64,000 nucleotides of DNA from Comamonas koreensis (lineage in GTDB: Bacteria; Pseudomonadota; Gammaproteobacteria; Burkholderiales; Burkholderiaceae_C), in contig NZ_JAJNCT010000007.1 in the NCBI RefSeq assembly GCF_021026195.1, positions 92,934-156,933 on the forward strand, in the 5' to 3' direction. Made by a program: the position numbers and the translations under genes. This document shows positions 38,900 through 47,695 of the stretch, one piece after another; the first letter of the stretch is position 1, and every line of letters begins with the position of its first letter. The notes beneath the pieces are model-generated. The model searched no databases. It was not told the origin of the DNA and worked only from the letters and a program-made list of their open reading frames with translations.

Positions 38900-39251
38900 G
38901 CAGAGTTCCAAATAGCCAGGGGGCATATAAAAATATTTGTCCCGATTGCCGTACAGGCCCTTGACATTGGGCAAAAAGGTATAATATTTGACACATCGGC
39001 AAGAGCGACAGCAGCACCTCCGGACCGGGCCCGCATGAAGGATCATGCGATTTGCCACCAGCGCAAGTGCCCAAAATACCGCAAGGACTGCATTCCAAAT
39101 GTTCGCCCCCACATCTTGCCTTGAGGCTTAGCGCCTCGTGCAGCCGCGTTGGCCGCCACAGTTCTGTGGTGATTGACCACTGCAGTTTTCATGCGCCGGT
39201 GATGGCGCTTGCCAGTTTTCTTTGTGTGTTCTCTTTGCTCTGAGGGTGTCC
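38900..39251 (+). promoter_or_regulatory. dnaG-rpoD intergenic region with promoter and structured leader
   Basis: About 352 bp. TTGACA (38961-38966) and TATAAT (38980-38985) are both perfect consensus but only 13 bp apart; TAATAT at 38982-38987 gives a more usual 15-bp spacing. A 29-codon frame, 39035-39124, encodes a Cys-rich peptide (MKDHAICHQRKCPKYRKDC...) without a visible ribosome site. Hairpins GAGGC/GCCTC (about 39123-39138) and CCACAG/CTGTGG (about 39158-39171) precede the rpoD start. Confidence 0.55.
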
Positions 39252-41747
39252 ATGCCAGCTACAAAGTCCGCGAAGTCGTCCGTCAAGTCGTCCCCTACCA
39301 CCAGCGCGGCCAAAAGTGCCAAAGCTACAGCAGCCAGCCCTGCCGCCAAACCGGCGGCCAAGCGCGCTACTGCTGCAGCAGGCAAAACCGTAAAAGCCAG
39401 TGCTGCGCCCACCCCAGCCAAGGCAGCGACGAAGAAGGTTAGCTCCGTGTCCGAAAAACAACGCCTGTCCCAGGCCGAACTGCTCAAGGCAGCCGATGCC
39501 CTGCTCAACGCAGGTGCCCCCAAAAAGCGTGCCGCCAAGAAAAGCGAAGCCGCCGATGAAGAGACCCCGGTGAAGGCCAAGGCCGCCACCAAGACTGCAG
39601 CCAAGGCCAAGACCGCCAAGGCCGAAGAAGACAAGCCCAAGGCGTCGCGCAAGACCGCTGCCGCCAAGACATCCAAGGCCAAAGCCAAGGACAAGGGCGA
39701 TGAAGATATCGACGATACCGATTTCTCGGACATCGAAGAGGACATCGCGGGCGACAGCGAAGAGGACATCGCGGGCGACAGCGAAGAAGTCGTAGAAACC
39801 TCGACCCCTTCGTCGGATGCACCGACCGAGAAGGTCAAGCCGCTGCGCATGAAGGTTTCCAAGGCCAAGGAACGCGCCTTGATGAAGGAATTCGGCCTCG
39901 ACGAAGCCGTACTGACCGAAGAGGAAATGTCCACCCGCCGTCAGCGCCTGAAGGCGCTGATCAAGCTGGGCAAGACCCGTGGCTACCTGACCAATGCCGA
40001 AATCTCCGACCACTTGCCCGACAAGCTGGTCGATGCCGAGACGCTGGAAGTGGTGATCTCCATGTTGAACGACATGGGCGTGGCCGTCTACGAACAGACG
40101 CCTGACGCAGAGACTCTGCTGCTCAACAACACCGGCCAGTCCGCCACCACTGAAGAAGAAGCCGAAGAAGAAGCCGAAGCGGCTTTGTCGACGGTGGACT
40201 CCGAGTTCGGCCGCACCACCGACCCCGTCCGCATGTACATGCGTGAAATGGGCACGGTCGAGCTGCTGACCCGCGAAGGCGAAATCGAAATCGCCAAGCG
40301 CATCGAAGGCGGCCTGCAGGACATGATGCTGGCCATCAGCGCATCGCCCGCCACCATTGCTGAGATTCTGGCGATGGGCGAAGAGATCCGTGAGGGCAAG
40401 GTTGTCATCTCCACCGTGGTGGACGGCTTCTCCGACGCCGACGAAAACGACGACTACGTCGCTGAAGAAGACTTCGACGAGTACGACGAGGAAGACGACG
40501 ACGACGGCAAGGGCGGCTCCAAGGCGCTGACCAAGAAGCTCGAAGAGCTGAAGAACGAGGCGCTGTCGCGCTTTGCCAAGCTGCAGTCGCTGTTCGAGCA
40601 ATTGCACGCCGCCTATGACAAGAGCGGCTACGGCTCGCCCCAGTACACCAAGGTGCAGGACCAGTTGTCGGCCGAGCTGATGACCATCCGCTTTACCGCC
40701 AAGACCATTGAAAAGCTCTGCGACATGCTGCGCGAGCAGGTCGACAGCGTGCGCCAGAAAGAGCGTGCCCTGCGCAAGATCATTGTCGAGAAGTGCGGCC
40801 TGCCCCAAGAGAAGTTCATCCAACTGTTCCCTGCCAACCTGCTCAACCTGCAATGGATCGAGAAGGAAGCGCAAGCGGGCAACAGCTGGAGCGCCATCAT
40901 GGGCCGCAATATCCCGCCGGTGCAGGAGCTGCAGCAGAACCTGATCGACCTGCAAGCCCGCGTCGTCGTGCCGCTCGATGAGCTCAAGCTCATCAACAAG
41001 CGCATGAACGACGGCGAGCGCGCCTCGCGCAATGCCAAGAAGGAAATGATCGAGGCGAACTTGCGCCTGGTGATCTCGATTGCCAAGAAGTACACCAACC
41101 GGGGGCTGCAGTTCCTCGATCTGATCCAGGAAGGCAACATCGGTCTGATGAAGGCCGTGGACAAGTTCGAATACCGCCGCGGCTACAAGTTCTCGACCTA
41201 TGCAACCTGGTGGATTCGCCAGGCGATCACGCGCTCGATTGCGGACCAGGCTCGTACCATCCGTATTCCGGTGCACATGATCGAGACCATCAACAAGATG
41301 AACCGCATCAGCCGCCAGCACTTGCAAGAGTTCGGCTTTGAGCCTGATGCCTCCATCCTGGCCGAGAAGATGGAGATCCCGGAAGACAAGATCCGCAAGA
41401 TCATGAAGATCGCCAAAGAGCCGATCTCGATGGAAACGCCGATCGGTGATGATGACGACAGCCACCTGGGTGACTTCATCGAAGACAGCGCCAACACTGC
41501 CCCGGTCGATGCCGCGATGCAGGCCGGCCTGCGCGATGTGGTCAAGGACATCCTCGATGGCCTGACCCCGCGCGAAGCCAAGGTGCTGCGCATGCGCTTC
41601 GGTATTGAAATGTCCACCGACCACACGCTGGAAGAAGTGGGCAAGCAATTTGACGTGACGCGCGAGCGCATCCGCCAGATCGAAGCCAAGGCGCTGCGCA
41701 AGCTCAAGCACCCCAGCCGCTCGGACAAGCTGCGCAGCTTCATCTAA
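39252..41747 (+). CDS. rpoD: RNA polymerase primary sigma factor RpoD (sigma-70) with long basic N-terminal extension
   Basis: 831 residues against about 613 in E. coli. Directs housekeeping transcription. The first ~210 residues are a Lys/Ala/Thr/Ser-rich region resembling histone H1 ([20 protein letters not shown]), ending in an acidic patch with a perfect 8-residue duplication (EEDIAGDS twice). Region 1.1 starts at about residue 229 ([20 protein letters not shown]). The core is intact: region 2 [20 protein letters not shown] and [20 protein letters not shown], region 4 [30 protein letters not shown] precedes ATG 39252. Confidence 0.97.
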   Translation: MPATKSAKSSVKSSPTTSAAKSAKATAASPAAKPAAKRATAAAGKTVKASAAPTPAKAATKKVSSVSEKQRLSQAELLKAADALLNAGAPKKRAAKKSEAADEETPVKAKAATKTAAKAKTAKAEEDKPKASRKTAAAKTSKAKAKDKGDEDIDDTDFSDIEEDIAGDSEEDIAGDSEEVVETSTPSSDAPTEKVKPLRMKVSKAKERALMKEFGLDEAVLTEEEMSTRRQRLKALIKLGKTRGYLTNAEISDHLPDKLVDAETLEVVISMLNDMGVAVYEQTPDAETLLLNNTGQSATTEEEAEEEAEAALSTVDSEFGRTTDPVRMYMREMGTVELLTREGEIEIAKRIEGGLQDMMLAISASPATIAEILAMGEEIREGKVVISTVVDGFSDADENDDYVAEEDFDEYDEEDDDDGKGGSKALTKKLEELKNEALSRFAKLQSLFEQLHAAYDKSGYGSPQYTKVQDQLSAELMTIRFTAKTIEKLCDMLREQVDSVRQKERALRKIIVEKCGLPQEKFIQLFPANLLNLQWIEKEAQAGNSWSAIMGRNIPPVQELQQNLIDLQARVVVPLDELKLINKRMNDGERASRNAKKEMIEANLRLVISIAKKYTNRGLQFLDLIQEGNIGLMKAVDKFEYRRGYKFSTYATWWIRQAITRSIADQARTIRIPVHMIETINKMNRISRQHLQEFGFEPDASILAEKMEIPEDKIRKIMKIAKEPISMETPIGDDDDSHLGDFIEDSANTAPVDAAMQAGLRDVVKDILDGLTPREAKVLRMRFGIEMSTDHTLEEVGKQFDVTRERIRQIEAKALRKLKHPSRSDKLRSFI
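39735..39782 (+). repeat. Perfect 24-bp tandem duplication inside rpoD
   Basis: Two identical 24-bp units (39735-39758 and 39759-39782) encode EEDIAGDS twice in the acidic linker before region 1.1. The length keeps the frame. Confidence 0.92.
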
Positions 41748-41778
41748 GCGACTTTTCAAGACCTGGTCTTGCCTGCAG

Positions 41779-41805
41779 ACCCCGCCTCGGCGGGGTTTGT
41801 TTTTG
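41779..41805 (+). terminator. Intrinsic terminator after rpoD
   Basis: ACCCCGCC (41779-41786) pairs with GGCGGGGT (41789-41796), followed by TTTGTTTTT-like T-rich sequence. Confidence 0.9.
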
Positions 41806-41859
41806 GTGCGCCTGCCCAGGCCCCAACGCCGGCATTCGCTTTGCGTCACAATCAGCGCC

Positions 41860-42690
41860 ATGTCTTCCGATCTGCCCCGCGCCGTCCAGCAACTGCCCGC
41901 CACCGTGATCACGCCGGAGGCCTCGGTCTCGCGCCTGGATGCGATTGCGGCCGAAGTGCCGGTGGCGCTGGTGTTCAACGGCATCTCGCATGCGGTGATG
42001 ATGTGCAGCCCCCAGGACCTGGAAGTATTTGCACTGGGTTTTGCGCTGTCCGAAGGCATCATCGACCAGGCGGCAGACTGCTATGGCATCGAGGTGCAGC
42101 CGCTGGCGCCCTGCGGCACGGACCCGGAGGCACCGGGCATCAGCGTCGAGATGCAGATCGCCAGCCGCTGCTTTGTACGCCTCAAGGAACGGCGCCGCGC
42201 CCTCACCGGCCGCACGGGCTGCGGCATCTGCGGCATTGATTCGATGGACGCGCTGGACCTGGTGCCCGAGCCTTTGCCCGACTTGGCTGATTGGGCGAGC
42301 CAGCTGGACCTGGAAGCCTTGCAGACCGCGTTTTCTCAGCTGCCCCAGCTGCAGTTGCTCAACCAGCAGGCCGGCGCGGTGCATGCCGCCGGCTGGGCCA
42401 CGCCGTCCGGGCAGTTGCTGGTCGCGCTGGAGGATGTGGGCCGACACAATGCGCTCGACAAGCTGCTGGGCCATATGGCGCAGCAGCAGATGCTGGGTCA
42501 GCCCGGCTTTGTGGTGATGACCAGCCGCGCCAGCTACGAGCTGGTGCGCAAATGCGCGCGCATGGGCTTGCCGGTGCTGGCCACCATCTCGGCGCCCACC
42601 AGCTTGGCCATCCAGGTGGCCAACCAGGCCGGCATGCGCCTGTTTGGCCTGTGCCGGGGCCCGCGCATGGTGCGCTACAGCGCCCACTGA
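41860..42690 (+). CDS. fdhD: Formate dehydrogenase accessory sulfurtransferase FdhD
   Basis: 276 residues. Carries sulfur from IscS to the molybdenum cofactor before insertion into formate dehydrogenase. The active Cys pair is in GRTGCGICGIDSMDAL (Cys121 and Cys124). Also EVFALGFALSEGII, ALEDVGRHNALDKLLGHM and MTSRASYELVRKCARMGLPV, all typical. Upstream frame from 41797 is unsupported. No formate dehydrogenase structural gene is in the window. Confidence 0.93.
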   Translation: MSSDLPRAVQQLPATVITPEASVSRLDAIAAEVPVALVFNGISHAVMMCSPQDLEVFALGFALSEGIIDQAADCYGIEVQPLAPCGTDPEAPGISVEMQIASRCFVRLKERRRALTGRTGCGICGIDSMDALDLVPEPLPDLADWASQLDLEALQTAFSQLPQLQLLNQQAGAVHAAGWATPSGQLLVALEDVGRHNALDKLLGHMAQQQMLGQPGFVVMTSRASYELVRKCARMGLPVLATISAPTSLAIQVANQAGMRLFGLCRGPRMVRYSAH

Positions 42691-42975
42691 CAGGCGTCCA
42701 TGCCCTGCAAAACGGGGCTCGGAACGCGCTGCGCCAAGGGGCCACTTTTGCGCTGCAGCGCCTTTGGGACGGGGATTGCACACTCAAAAACCGTAGCAAT
42801 TGAACAACACTTCCGCTGCCGCCTGCGCCCAATCGGCAGCTGCGCCTATACATCGCCGATGAAGAGCTATTAAACTTGTAGCAGATGTTGCCGCGACGCC
42901 GATCGCACCCTCTCAGTGGATTTGCATGCGAAGGCCTGGACCTCGCTCCTCAACACAGCGCAAGGAGACCCTTAC

Positions 42976-43281
42976 ATGAGCGCCAAGGAAAACACCGCTA
43001 TCAACCAGCTCTTCGAGCGGTTGGAATGCCGCTACGCTTTGCGTGTGCTCTGGGCATTGCGTGACGGGCATCCCCAGACCTTCCGCTTGCTGCAGGACAG
43101 CGTGGGTGGCATTACGCCCAACACGCTCAACACCCGCATCAAGGAGCTGCGCGAGGCCGGTTTCCTCGACCACAACAGCGACGGCTACACCGTCACGCCA
43201 TCGGGGCAGGACCTGCTCAAGCGCCTGTCCGATGTACAGGCCTTTGCCACACGCTGGGTGGCGGCACAGACCAAGAAGTAA
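42976..43281 (+). CDS. HxlR-type winged-helix transcriptional regulator
   Basis: 101 residues. Short HxlR-like fold: FERLECRYALRVLWALRDG, FRLLQDSVGGITPNTLNTRI, KELREAGFLDHNSDGYTVTP and SGQDLLKRLSD. The usual N-terminal Cys is shifted (Cys at about residue 18, in ECRYAL). GCAAGGAGACCCTTAC precedes the ATG. Followed by a hairpin and the FKBP gene. Target unknown. Confidence 0.82.
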   Translation: MSAKENTAINQLFERLECRYALRVLWALRDGHPQTFRLLQDSVGGITPNTLNTRIKELREAGFLDHNSDGYTVTPSGQDLLKRLSDVQAFATRWVAAQTKK

Positions 43282-43314
43282 ATTCCAGCCCCACCCTCGC
43301 CTTTTTGGCCCCCT

Positions 43315-43335
43315 GAGCCCGCCTTGTGCGGGCTC
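43315..43335 (+). terminator. Hairpin after the HxlR-type gene
   Basis: GAGCCCGC (43315-43322) pairs with GCGGGCTC (43328-43335); only a mixed TGTGTTT follows, so termination may be partial. Confidence 0.6.
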
Positions 43336-43393
43336 TGTGTTTGCGAGGCGGGTATGATCGCAGCTGGTAGCAAAGCACTCACAAAGGAATCAC

Positions 43394-43747
43394 ATGACCA
43401 CCGTCACCACCCCATCGGGCCTGCAGTACGAAGACACGGAAGTTGGCACCGGCGCCGAAGCGGCCAAGGGCAAGCAAGTCACCGTGCACTACACCGGCTG
43501 GCTCTACAACAACGGTGAGCAAGGGGCCAAGTTCGACTCCAGCAAGGACCGCAATGACCCCTTCGTGTTCCCACTGGGCGCAGGCATGGTCATCAAGGGC
43601 TGGGACGAAGGCGTGCAAGGCATGAAGGTGGGCGGCAAGCGCACCCTGATCATCCCCGCTGAGCTGGGCTATGGTGCACGCGGCGCAGGCGGCGTGATTC
43701 CTCCCAACGCCACCCTCAAGTTCGATGTGGAACTGCTGAAGGTCTAA
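43394..43747 (+). CDS. FKBP-type peptidyl-prolyl cis-trans isomerase
   Basis: 117 residues, one FKBP domain and no signal peptide, so probably cytoplasmic. Seen: VTVHYTGWLYNNGEQGAKFD, the core FPLGAGMVIKGWDEGVQGMK, and KRTLIIPAELGYGARGAGGV, then IPPNATLKFDVELLKV. These include the usual Tyr, Phe, Asp and Trp active-site residues. ACAAAGGAATCAC precedes the ATG. A strong terminator follows. Confidence 0.94.
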   Translation: MTTVTTPSGLQYEDTEVGTGAEAAKGKQVTVHYTGWLYNNGEQGAKFDSSKDRNDPFVFPLGAGMVIKGWDEGVQGMKVGGKRTLIIPAELGYGARGAGGVIPPNATLKFDVELLKV

Positions 43748-43787
43748 GGCGCACAGGCCTGCTGGCCTTGAACCTCTTCCATAAAAT

Positions 43788-43821
43788 ACTGCACATGGCG
43801 ACCATGCCTGTGCAGTTTTTT
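43788..43821 (+). terminator. Intrinsic terminator after the FKBP gene
   Basis: ACTGCACA (43788-43795) pairs with TGTGCAGT (43809-43816), with an inner ATGG/CCAT pairing and six T residues. Confidence 0.88.
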
Positions 43822-43846
43822 ATGTCCAGACCCGAACGATTAATGC

Positions 43847-45883
43847 TTATTTGGCCAGAGGCAAGGACTGCCGGGTGCAGCAACTCACGGCCCAGGTCAC
43901 CAACACGCCCAGCGGCACACCAAACACCGCTGCCAACGTGGGCTGAATGCCCCACCACAGATGGGCAGAGGCCTGCGCGCCGGGCGCCAGGCTGTTGATC
44001 GGCATGTTGACGACCATGTAGTACAAGGTGATGCCCAGGCCTGCCGCCATGCCGCACACAGCGCCCTGCCGTGTCGCGCCGCGCCAGTACAGGCCCAGCA
44101 GCATGGCCGGCACAAAAGCCGCAGCAGCAATCGAGAACGAGGCCGACACCAGCACCAGAATACCGGAGCTGCGCACCGAAGCGACGGCTGCCGCCGCCAG
44201 CGCCACCAGCAGCAAGGTGAACTTGGACAAAATCACGCGCTGCTGCGGCGTGACCGACTTGCCCCGCTCGACCAGGTAGAGATCACGCACCAGCGCATTG
44301 CTGATGGTCAGCAGCAGGCCATCGGCGGTGGATAGCGCAGCGGCCAGCCCCCCGGCCGCTACCAGCCCGGAGACCACAAACGGCAGACCGCCCAGCTCGG
44401 GCGTGGCCAGCATGATCAGGTCCGCGCCCAGATGGATTTCGCCCCACTGCACAATGCCGTCGCCATTCACATCCTCGATCGACAGCAGGGCATTGTCCAT
44501 GCGCGTCCACTGTGCGATCCAGGCCGGCAAAGCATCGAAATGGCTGCCCACCAGGCTCTGCATCACCTCCAGCTTGACGAGGGCAGCGAGCCCCGGCGCA
44601 CTGGTGTAGAGCAGCACCACAAAGAACAGGGTCCAGACCACCGAACTGCGCGCCGCCGCAGGGCTGGGCAAGGTGTAATAGCGGGTCAGCAAATGCGGCA
44701 GGCCGGCGGTGCCCAGCATCAGGCAAAACATCAGCGCCATGAAGTTACGCCGCGACAGGCTCTCCTGCTCCTGCGCGCTTTGCTCCGACCCCAGCATCGG
44801 CGCATAAGGCAAGGTGTGCTGCGGCATGCCACCCAGCGGCTGGGCGCGCGCATAGTTCTCGCGCATCGCGGCAGTCCAGAGCTCACGCGCGCTGAGCTCG
44901 TCCTTTGGCAGAGCCGCCAGCTCCCGCCCTGCAGCCAGCACCAGGTTCAGATCCGCATTGCTGATGCGCAGCTGCTGCACCTTCTCCTGCAGGCGGGTAC
45001 GCTCAGCCTCCAGTGCGGCGGGGATATTGCGCAGCCGCGATTCATACAGCATGCCCTTTTGCAAATACACCAGCTCCACATCGCGCTCGGCCGTATCGCT
45101 CAGCAGGCCCTTTTCATATTCGGCGATCTTGCCCAGGTCCTGGGTGTAGGCCACGGCAGCAACCGGGTTGCCCAGGCGCTGGTAGGCCAGCCACGATACC
45201 GGAATCAGAAAGGCCAGCAGGATCATCACGTACTGCGCCACCTGGGTCCAGGTGATGGCCCGCATGCCGCCCAAAAAGGAGCAGACCAGCACACCGCCCA
45301 GGCCCAGCATGATGCCGATCTCGAACTGCACCCCGGTGAGCCGCGAGGCGATCAGGCCCACCGCATAGATCTGCGCCACCACATAGGAAAACGAGCACAT
45401 CACTGCAGCAACTGCAGCAATCACGCGCGGCCAACGCCCGCCATAGCGCAGCTGGAAAAAATCGGGCAAGGTGTAGAGATTGAGCGCCCGCAGCTGCGGC
45501 GCAATCAGCAGCGCCACCAGCACAAAGCCACCGCTCCAGCCCAGCAAATAGGCCAAGCCCCCCGCTTGCTGGCTGGTGCCGGCAAAGCCCTGCAGATAGA
45601 GCGCGCCCGAGAGCGACAAAAACGAGGCCGCGCTCATCCAGTCCGCCGCTGTGGCCATGCCGTTGTAGACCGGCGGTATGCGCCGCCCGGCCACGTAGTA
45701 CTCCTCCGAATCGGCCGTGCGCCCCCAGACGCCAATGGCCGCATACATCATCACCGGCACAAACAGAAACAGCGGGCCGATCCACTGGCGCGACAGACCT
45801 GCGCGCTCGGCCCAGGCGACCAGGCCGATGAAGCAGCCCAGGCCCAGCAGGTACAGCACAAAGAACTTATGGTTTCGTGCCAT
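43847..45883 (-). CDS. Sodium:solute symporter (VC_2705/ActP-like) with inserted domain and EF-hand loop
   Basis: 678 residues, larger than the ~550 of ActP. SSS-family core: EEYYVAGRRIPPVYNGMATA, DWMSAASFLSLSGALYLQGF, LNLYTLPDFFQLRYGGRWPR and LSTADGLLLTISNALVRDLY. Between helices, residues about 244-377 form an extra hydrophilic insert with coiled-coil character (ALEAERTRLQEKVQQLRISN). At about 471-482 an EF-hand calcium loop, DVNGDGIVQWGE, fits DxNxDGxIxxxE exactly. Its start overlaps the upstream small membrane gene by 17 nt. Likely imports a carboxylate such as acetate; the exact substrate is unknown. Confidence 0.88.
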   Translation of the reverse strand: MARNHKFFVLYLLGLGCFIGLVAWAERAGLSRQWIGPLFLFVPVMMYAAIGVWGRTADSEEYYVAGRRIPPVYNGMATAADWMSAASFLSLSGALYLQGFAGTSQQAGGLAYLLGWSGGFVLVALLIAPQLRALNLYTLPDFFQLRYGGRWPRVIAAVAAVMCSFSYVVAQIYAVGLIASRLTGVQFEIGIMLGLGGVLVCSFLGGMRAITWTQVAQYVMILLAFLIPVSWLAYQRLGNPVAAVAYTQDLGKIAEYEKGLLSDTAERDVELVYLQKGMLYESRLRNIPAALEAERTRLQEKVQQLRISNADLNLVLAAGRELAALPKDELSARELWTAAMRENYARAQPLGGMPQHTLPYAPMLGSEQSAQEQESLSRRNFMALMFCLMLGTAGLPHLLTRYYTLPSPAAARSSVVWTLFFVVLLYTSAPGLAALVKLEVMQSLVGSHFDALPAWIAQWTRMDNALLSIEDVNGDGIVQWGEIHLGADLIMLATPELGGLPFVVSGLVAAGGLAAALSTADGLLLTISNALVRDLYLVERGKSVTPQQRVILSKFTLLLVALAAAAVASVRSSGILVLVSASFSIAAAAFVPAMLLGLYWRGATRQGAVCGMAAGLGITLYYMVVNMPINSLAPGAQASAHLWWGIQPTLAAVFGVPLGVLVTWAVSCCTRQSLPLAK

Positions 45884-46145
45884 GGTCGGTGCGGGCAACC
45901 TGCACATCCTTCTCTGGGTGGTGGTGCATGTACAAGGCATAGCCGGCGACCAGCAGCACATACAGCACGGGCAGCACCGATGCGCCGTACAGATAGGCCG
46001 TGCCATTGCCCCAGAGGGCATCAATCTCGGGCGCCCAGTACAAGCCGCCAAAGGTGCTGAGCACAAGCACCAGCAAGACCAACAGCTTCATCGCGTTGAG
46101 CGGCATGGTCTCAAAAGGAGCAGACTGGGCGGGCGTGGGATCCAT
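45867..46145 (-). CDS. Small two-helix membrane protein preceding the symporter
   Basis: 92 residues with hydrophobic helices at about 19-37 (MKLLVLLVLVLSTFGGLYW) and 50-72 (AYLYGASVLPVLYVLLVAGY), then a His/charged tail (MHHHPEKDVQVARTDHGTKP). It overlaps the symporter start by 17 nt, so translation is probably coupled. The position matches the small subunit often found before such symporters, but I do not recognise DUF485 or DUF4212 signatures. AAAGG precedes the ATG at 46145; internal ATGs exist. Confidence 0.72.
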   Translation of the reverse strand: MDPTPAQSAPFETMPLNAMKLLVLLVLVLSTFGGLYWAPEIDALWGNGTAYLYGASVLPVLYVLLVAGYALYMHHHPEKDVQVARTDHGTKP

Positions 46146-46344
46146 CGGGGCCTTTCAAGCGATGGGACAGTAAGAGCCATCATTCTTGCATTTTGTCGCA
46201 GATGGGACTGCTTTGCCCAGCGCCCTAGGGGAAGCACGGTAATGGACCGCCTGCACGCTTTTGATAATTCCTGACGAGGCCAGGGCCAGGCAGCTGCCAG
46301 GCCGGGCACCGACCGTTGATGACAAAAACAGACAGGAGACAAGC

Positions 46345-47556
46345 ATGACCCTTCGCACATCCACCGCTGCTGCCAGCTTGCTGGCATGCGCCACCCTGGC
46401 CGTCCAGGCCGCCGGCATCTCCGATGACAAGGTCAAGATCGGCGTGCTCAGCGACATGTCGGGCCAGTACGCAGACTCGGGCGGCAAAGGCTCGGTGGAA
46501 GCGGCCAAGATGGCGGTCGAGGACTTTGGCGGCAAGGTGCTGGGCAAGCCAGTAGAAGTGGTTTTTGCCGACCACCAGAACAAGGCCGATATCGGCGGCA
46601 CCAAGGCGCGCCAGTGGTGGGATGCCGAAGGCGTGGACATGATCGTCGACATCAACAACTCGGCCATCGCCGGTGCGGTGTTCACGATGGCCAAGGAGCG
46701 AGGCAAGGTCGCCATCAGCACGGGCGCGCTGTCCACCGGGCTGACCAATGAATTCTGCGGCCCCACATCGGTCCACTACACGGTGGATTCGTACTCGCTG
46801 GGCAAGTCCGCGGTGCAAAGTATCCTGGCCCAGGGCAAGAAGGACTGGTACATCGTGGCCGTTGACTACGCCTATGGCAAGGTGACGGCAGCCACCGTCA
46901 CCGACTTCGTCAAGGAAGGTGGCGGCAAGGTGCTGGGCACCGTCTACCACCCCTTCAATGCCAGCGATTTCTCGTCCTTCATGATGCAGGCCCAGGCCAG
47001 CAAGGCCCAGGTGATTGCACTGGCCAATGCCACGCAGGACACCGTCAACTCCATCAAGACGGCGCGCGAGTTCGGCATGACCAAGAACCTCACCTTTGTG
47101 CCCCAGCTCATCTACATCAACGATGCCCATGCGATGGGGCTGGAGCTGGGCCAGGGCCTCACCTTCGCGACCGCGTTCTACTGGGACCGCAACGATGCCT
47201 CGCGCGAGTGGTCCAAAAAATACCAGGGCCGCATGAAGAAGATGCCCTCGATGAACCAGGCCAGCGTCTACTCGGCCGTCACCCAGTACCTCAAGGCCAT
47301 CGAGGCGGCCGGCACCGACGAAGGTCTGACCGTGACCAAGCAGCTCAAGACCATGAAGATCAACGACATGTTTTCGCAGAACGGCTATGTGCGCGAAGAT
47401 GGCCGCATGGTGCATGACATGTTCCTGGTGCAGATGAAGACACCCAAGGAATCCAAGGGCCCCTGGGACTACTACAAGATCCTGGACACCATCCCGGGCG
47501 AGCAGGCCTTCCAGCCGCTGTCCAAGAGCACCTGCTCACTGGTCACACAGAAGTAA
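46345..47556 (+). CDS. ABC transporter substrate-binding protein, branched-chain amino acid type (Peripla_BP_6)
   Basis: 403 residues. Signal peptide MTLRTSTAAASLLACATLAV, cleaved after QAA. LivJ-like fold: KVKIGVLSDMSGQYADSGGK, AKMAVEDFGGKVLGKPVEVV, DHQNKADIGGTKARQWWDAE and a long second lobe with YHPFNASDFSSFMMQAQASK. ACAGGAGACAAGC precedes the ATG. No permease or ATPase genes are adjacent, so it is an orphan binding protein; ligands of this subgroup include aromatic acids and amino acids. Confidence 0.88.
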   Translation: MTLRTSTAAASLLACATLAVQAAGISDDKVKIGVLSDMSGQYADSGGKGSVEAAKMAVEDFGGKVLGKPVEVVFADHQNKADIGGTKARQWWDAEGVDMIVDINNSAIAGAVFTMAKERGKVAISTGALSTGLTNEFCGPTSVHYTVDSYSLGKSAVQSILAQGKKDWYIVAVDYAYGKVTAATVTDFVKEGGGKVLGTVYHPFNASDFSSFMMQAQASKAQVIALANATQDTVNSIKTAREFGMTKNLTFVPQLIYINDAHAMGLELGQGLTFATAFYWDRNDASREWSKKYQGRMKKMPSMNQASVYSAVTQYLKAIEAAGTDEGLTVTKQLKTMKINDMFSQNGYVREDGRMVHDMFLVQMKTPKESKGPWDYYKILDTIPGEQAFQPLSKSTCSLVTQK

Positions 47557-47695
47557 GCACAGTTGCCAGGCAAGCGTGTGGTGGGCGCCTGCCCGTGCGG
47601 CTTACAAATAAATACGATTGGGTGCTGCGCCCTTTAACCCCTTGCGGGCGGATGGCGCGATTCAGGGCAGACCACCACTTCTGCAAAGCCCTGCC

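Noticed and set aside
39189..42062. A 957-codon open frame on the minus strand
   Set aside because: Antisense to rpoD; low-complexity Gly/Leu/Phe composition mirrors the Lys/Ala codons of the sense strand.
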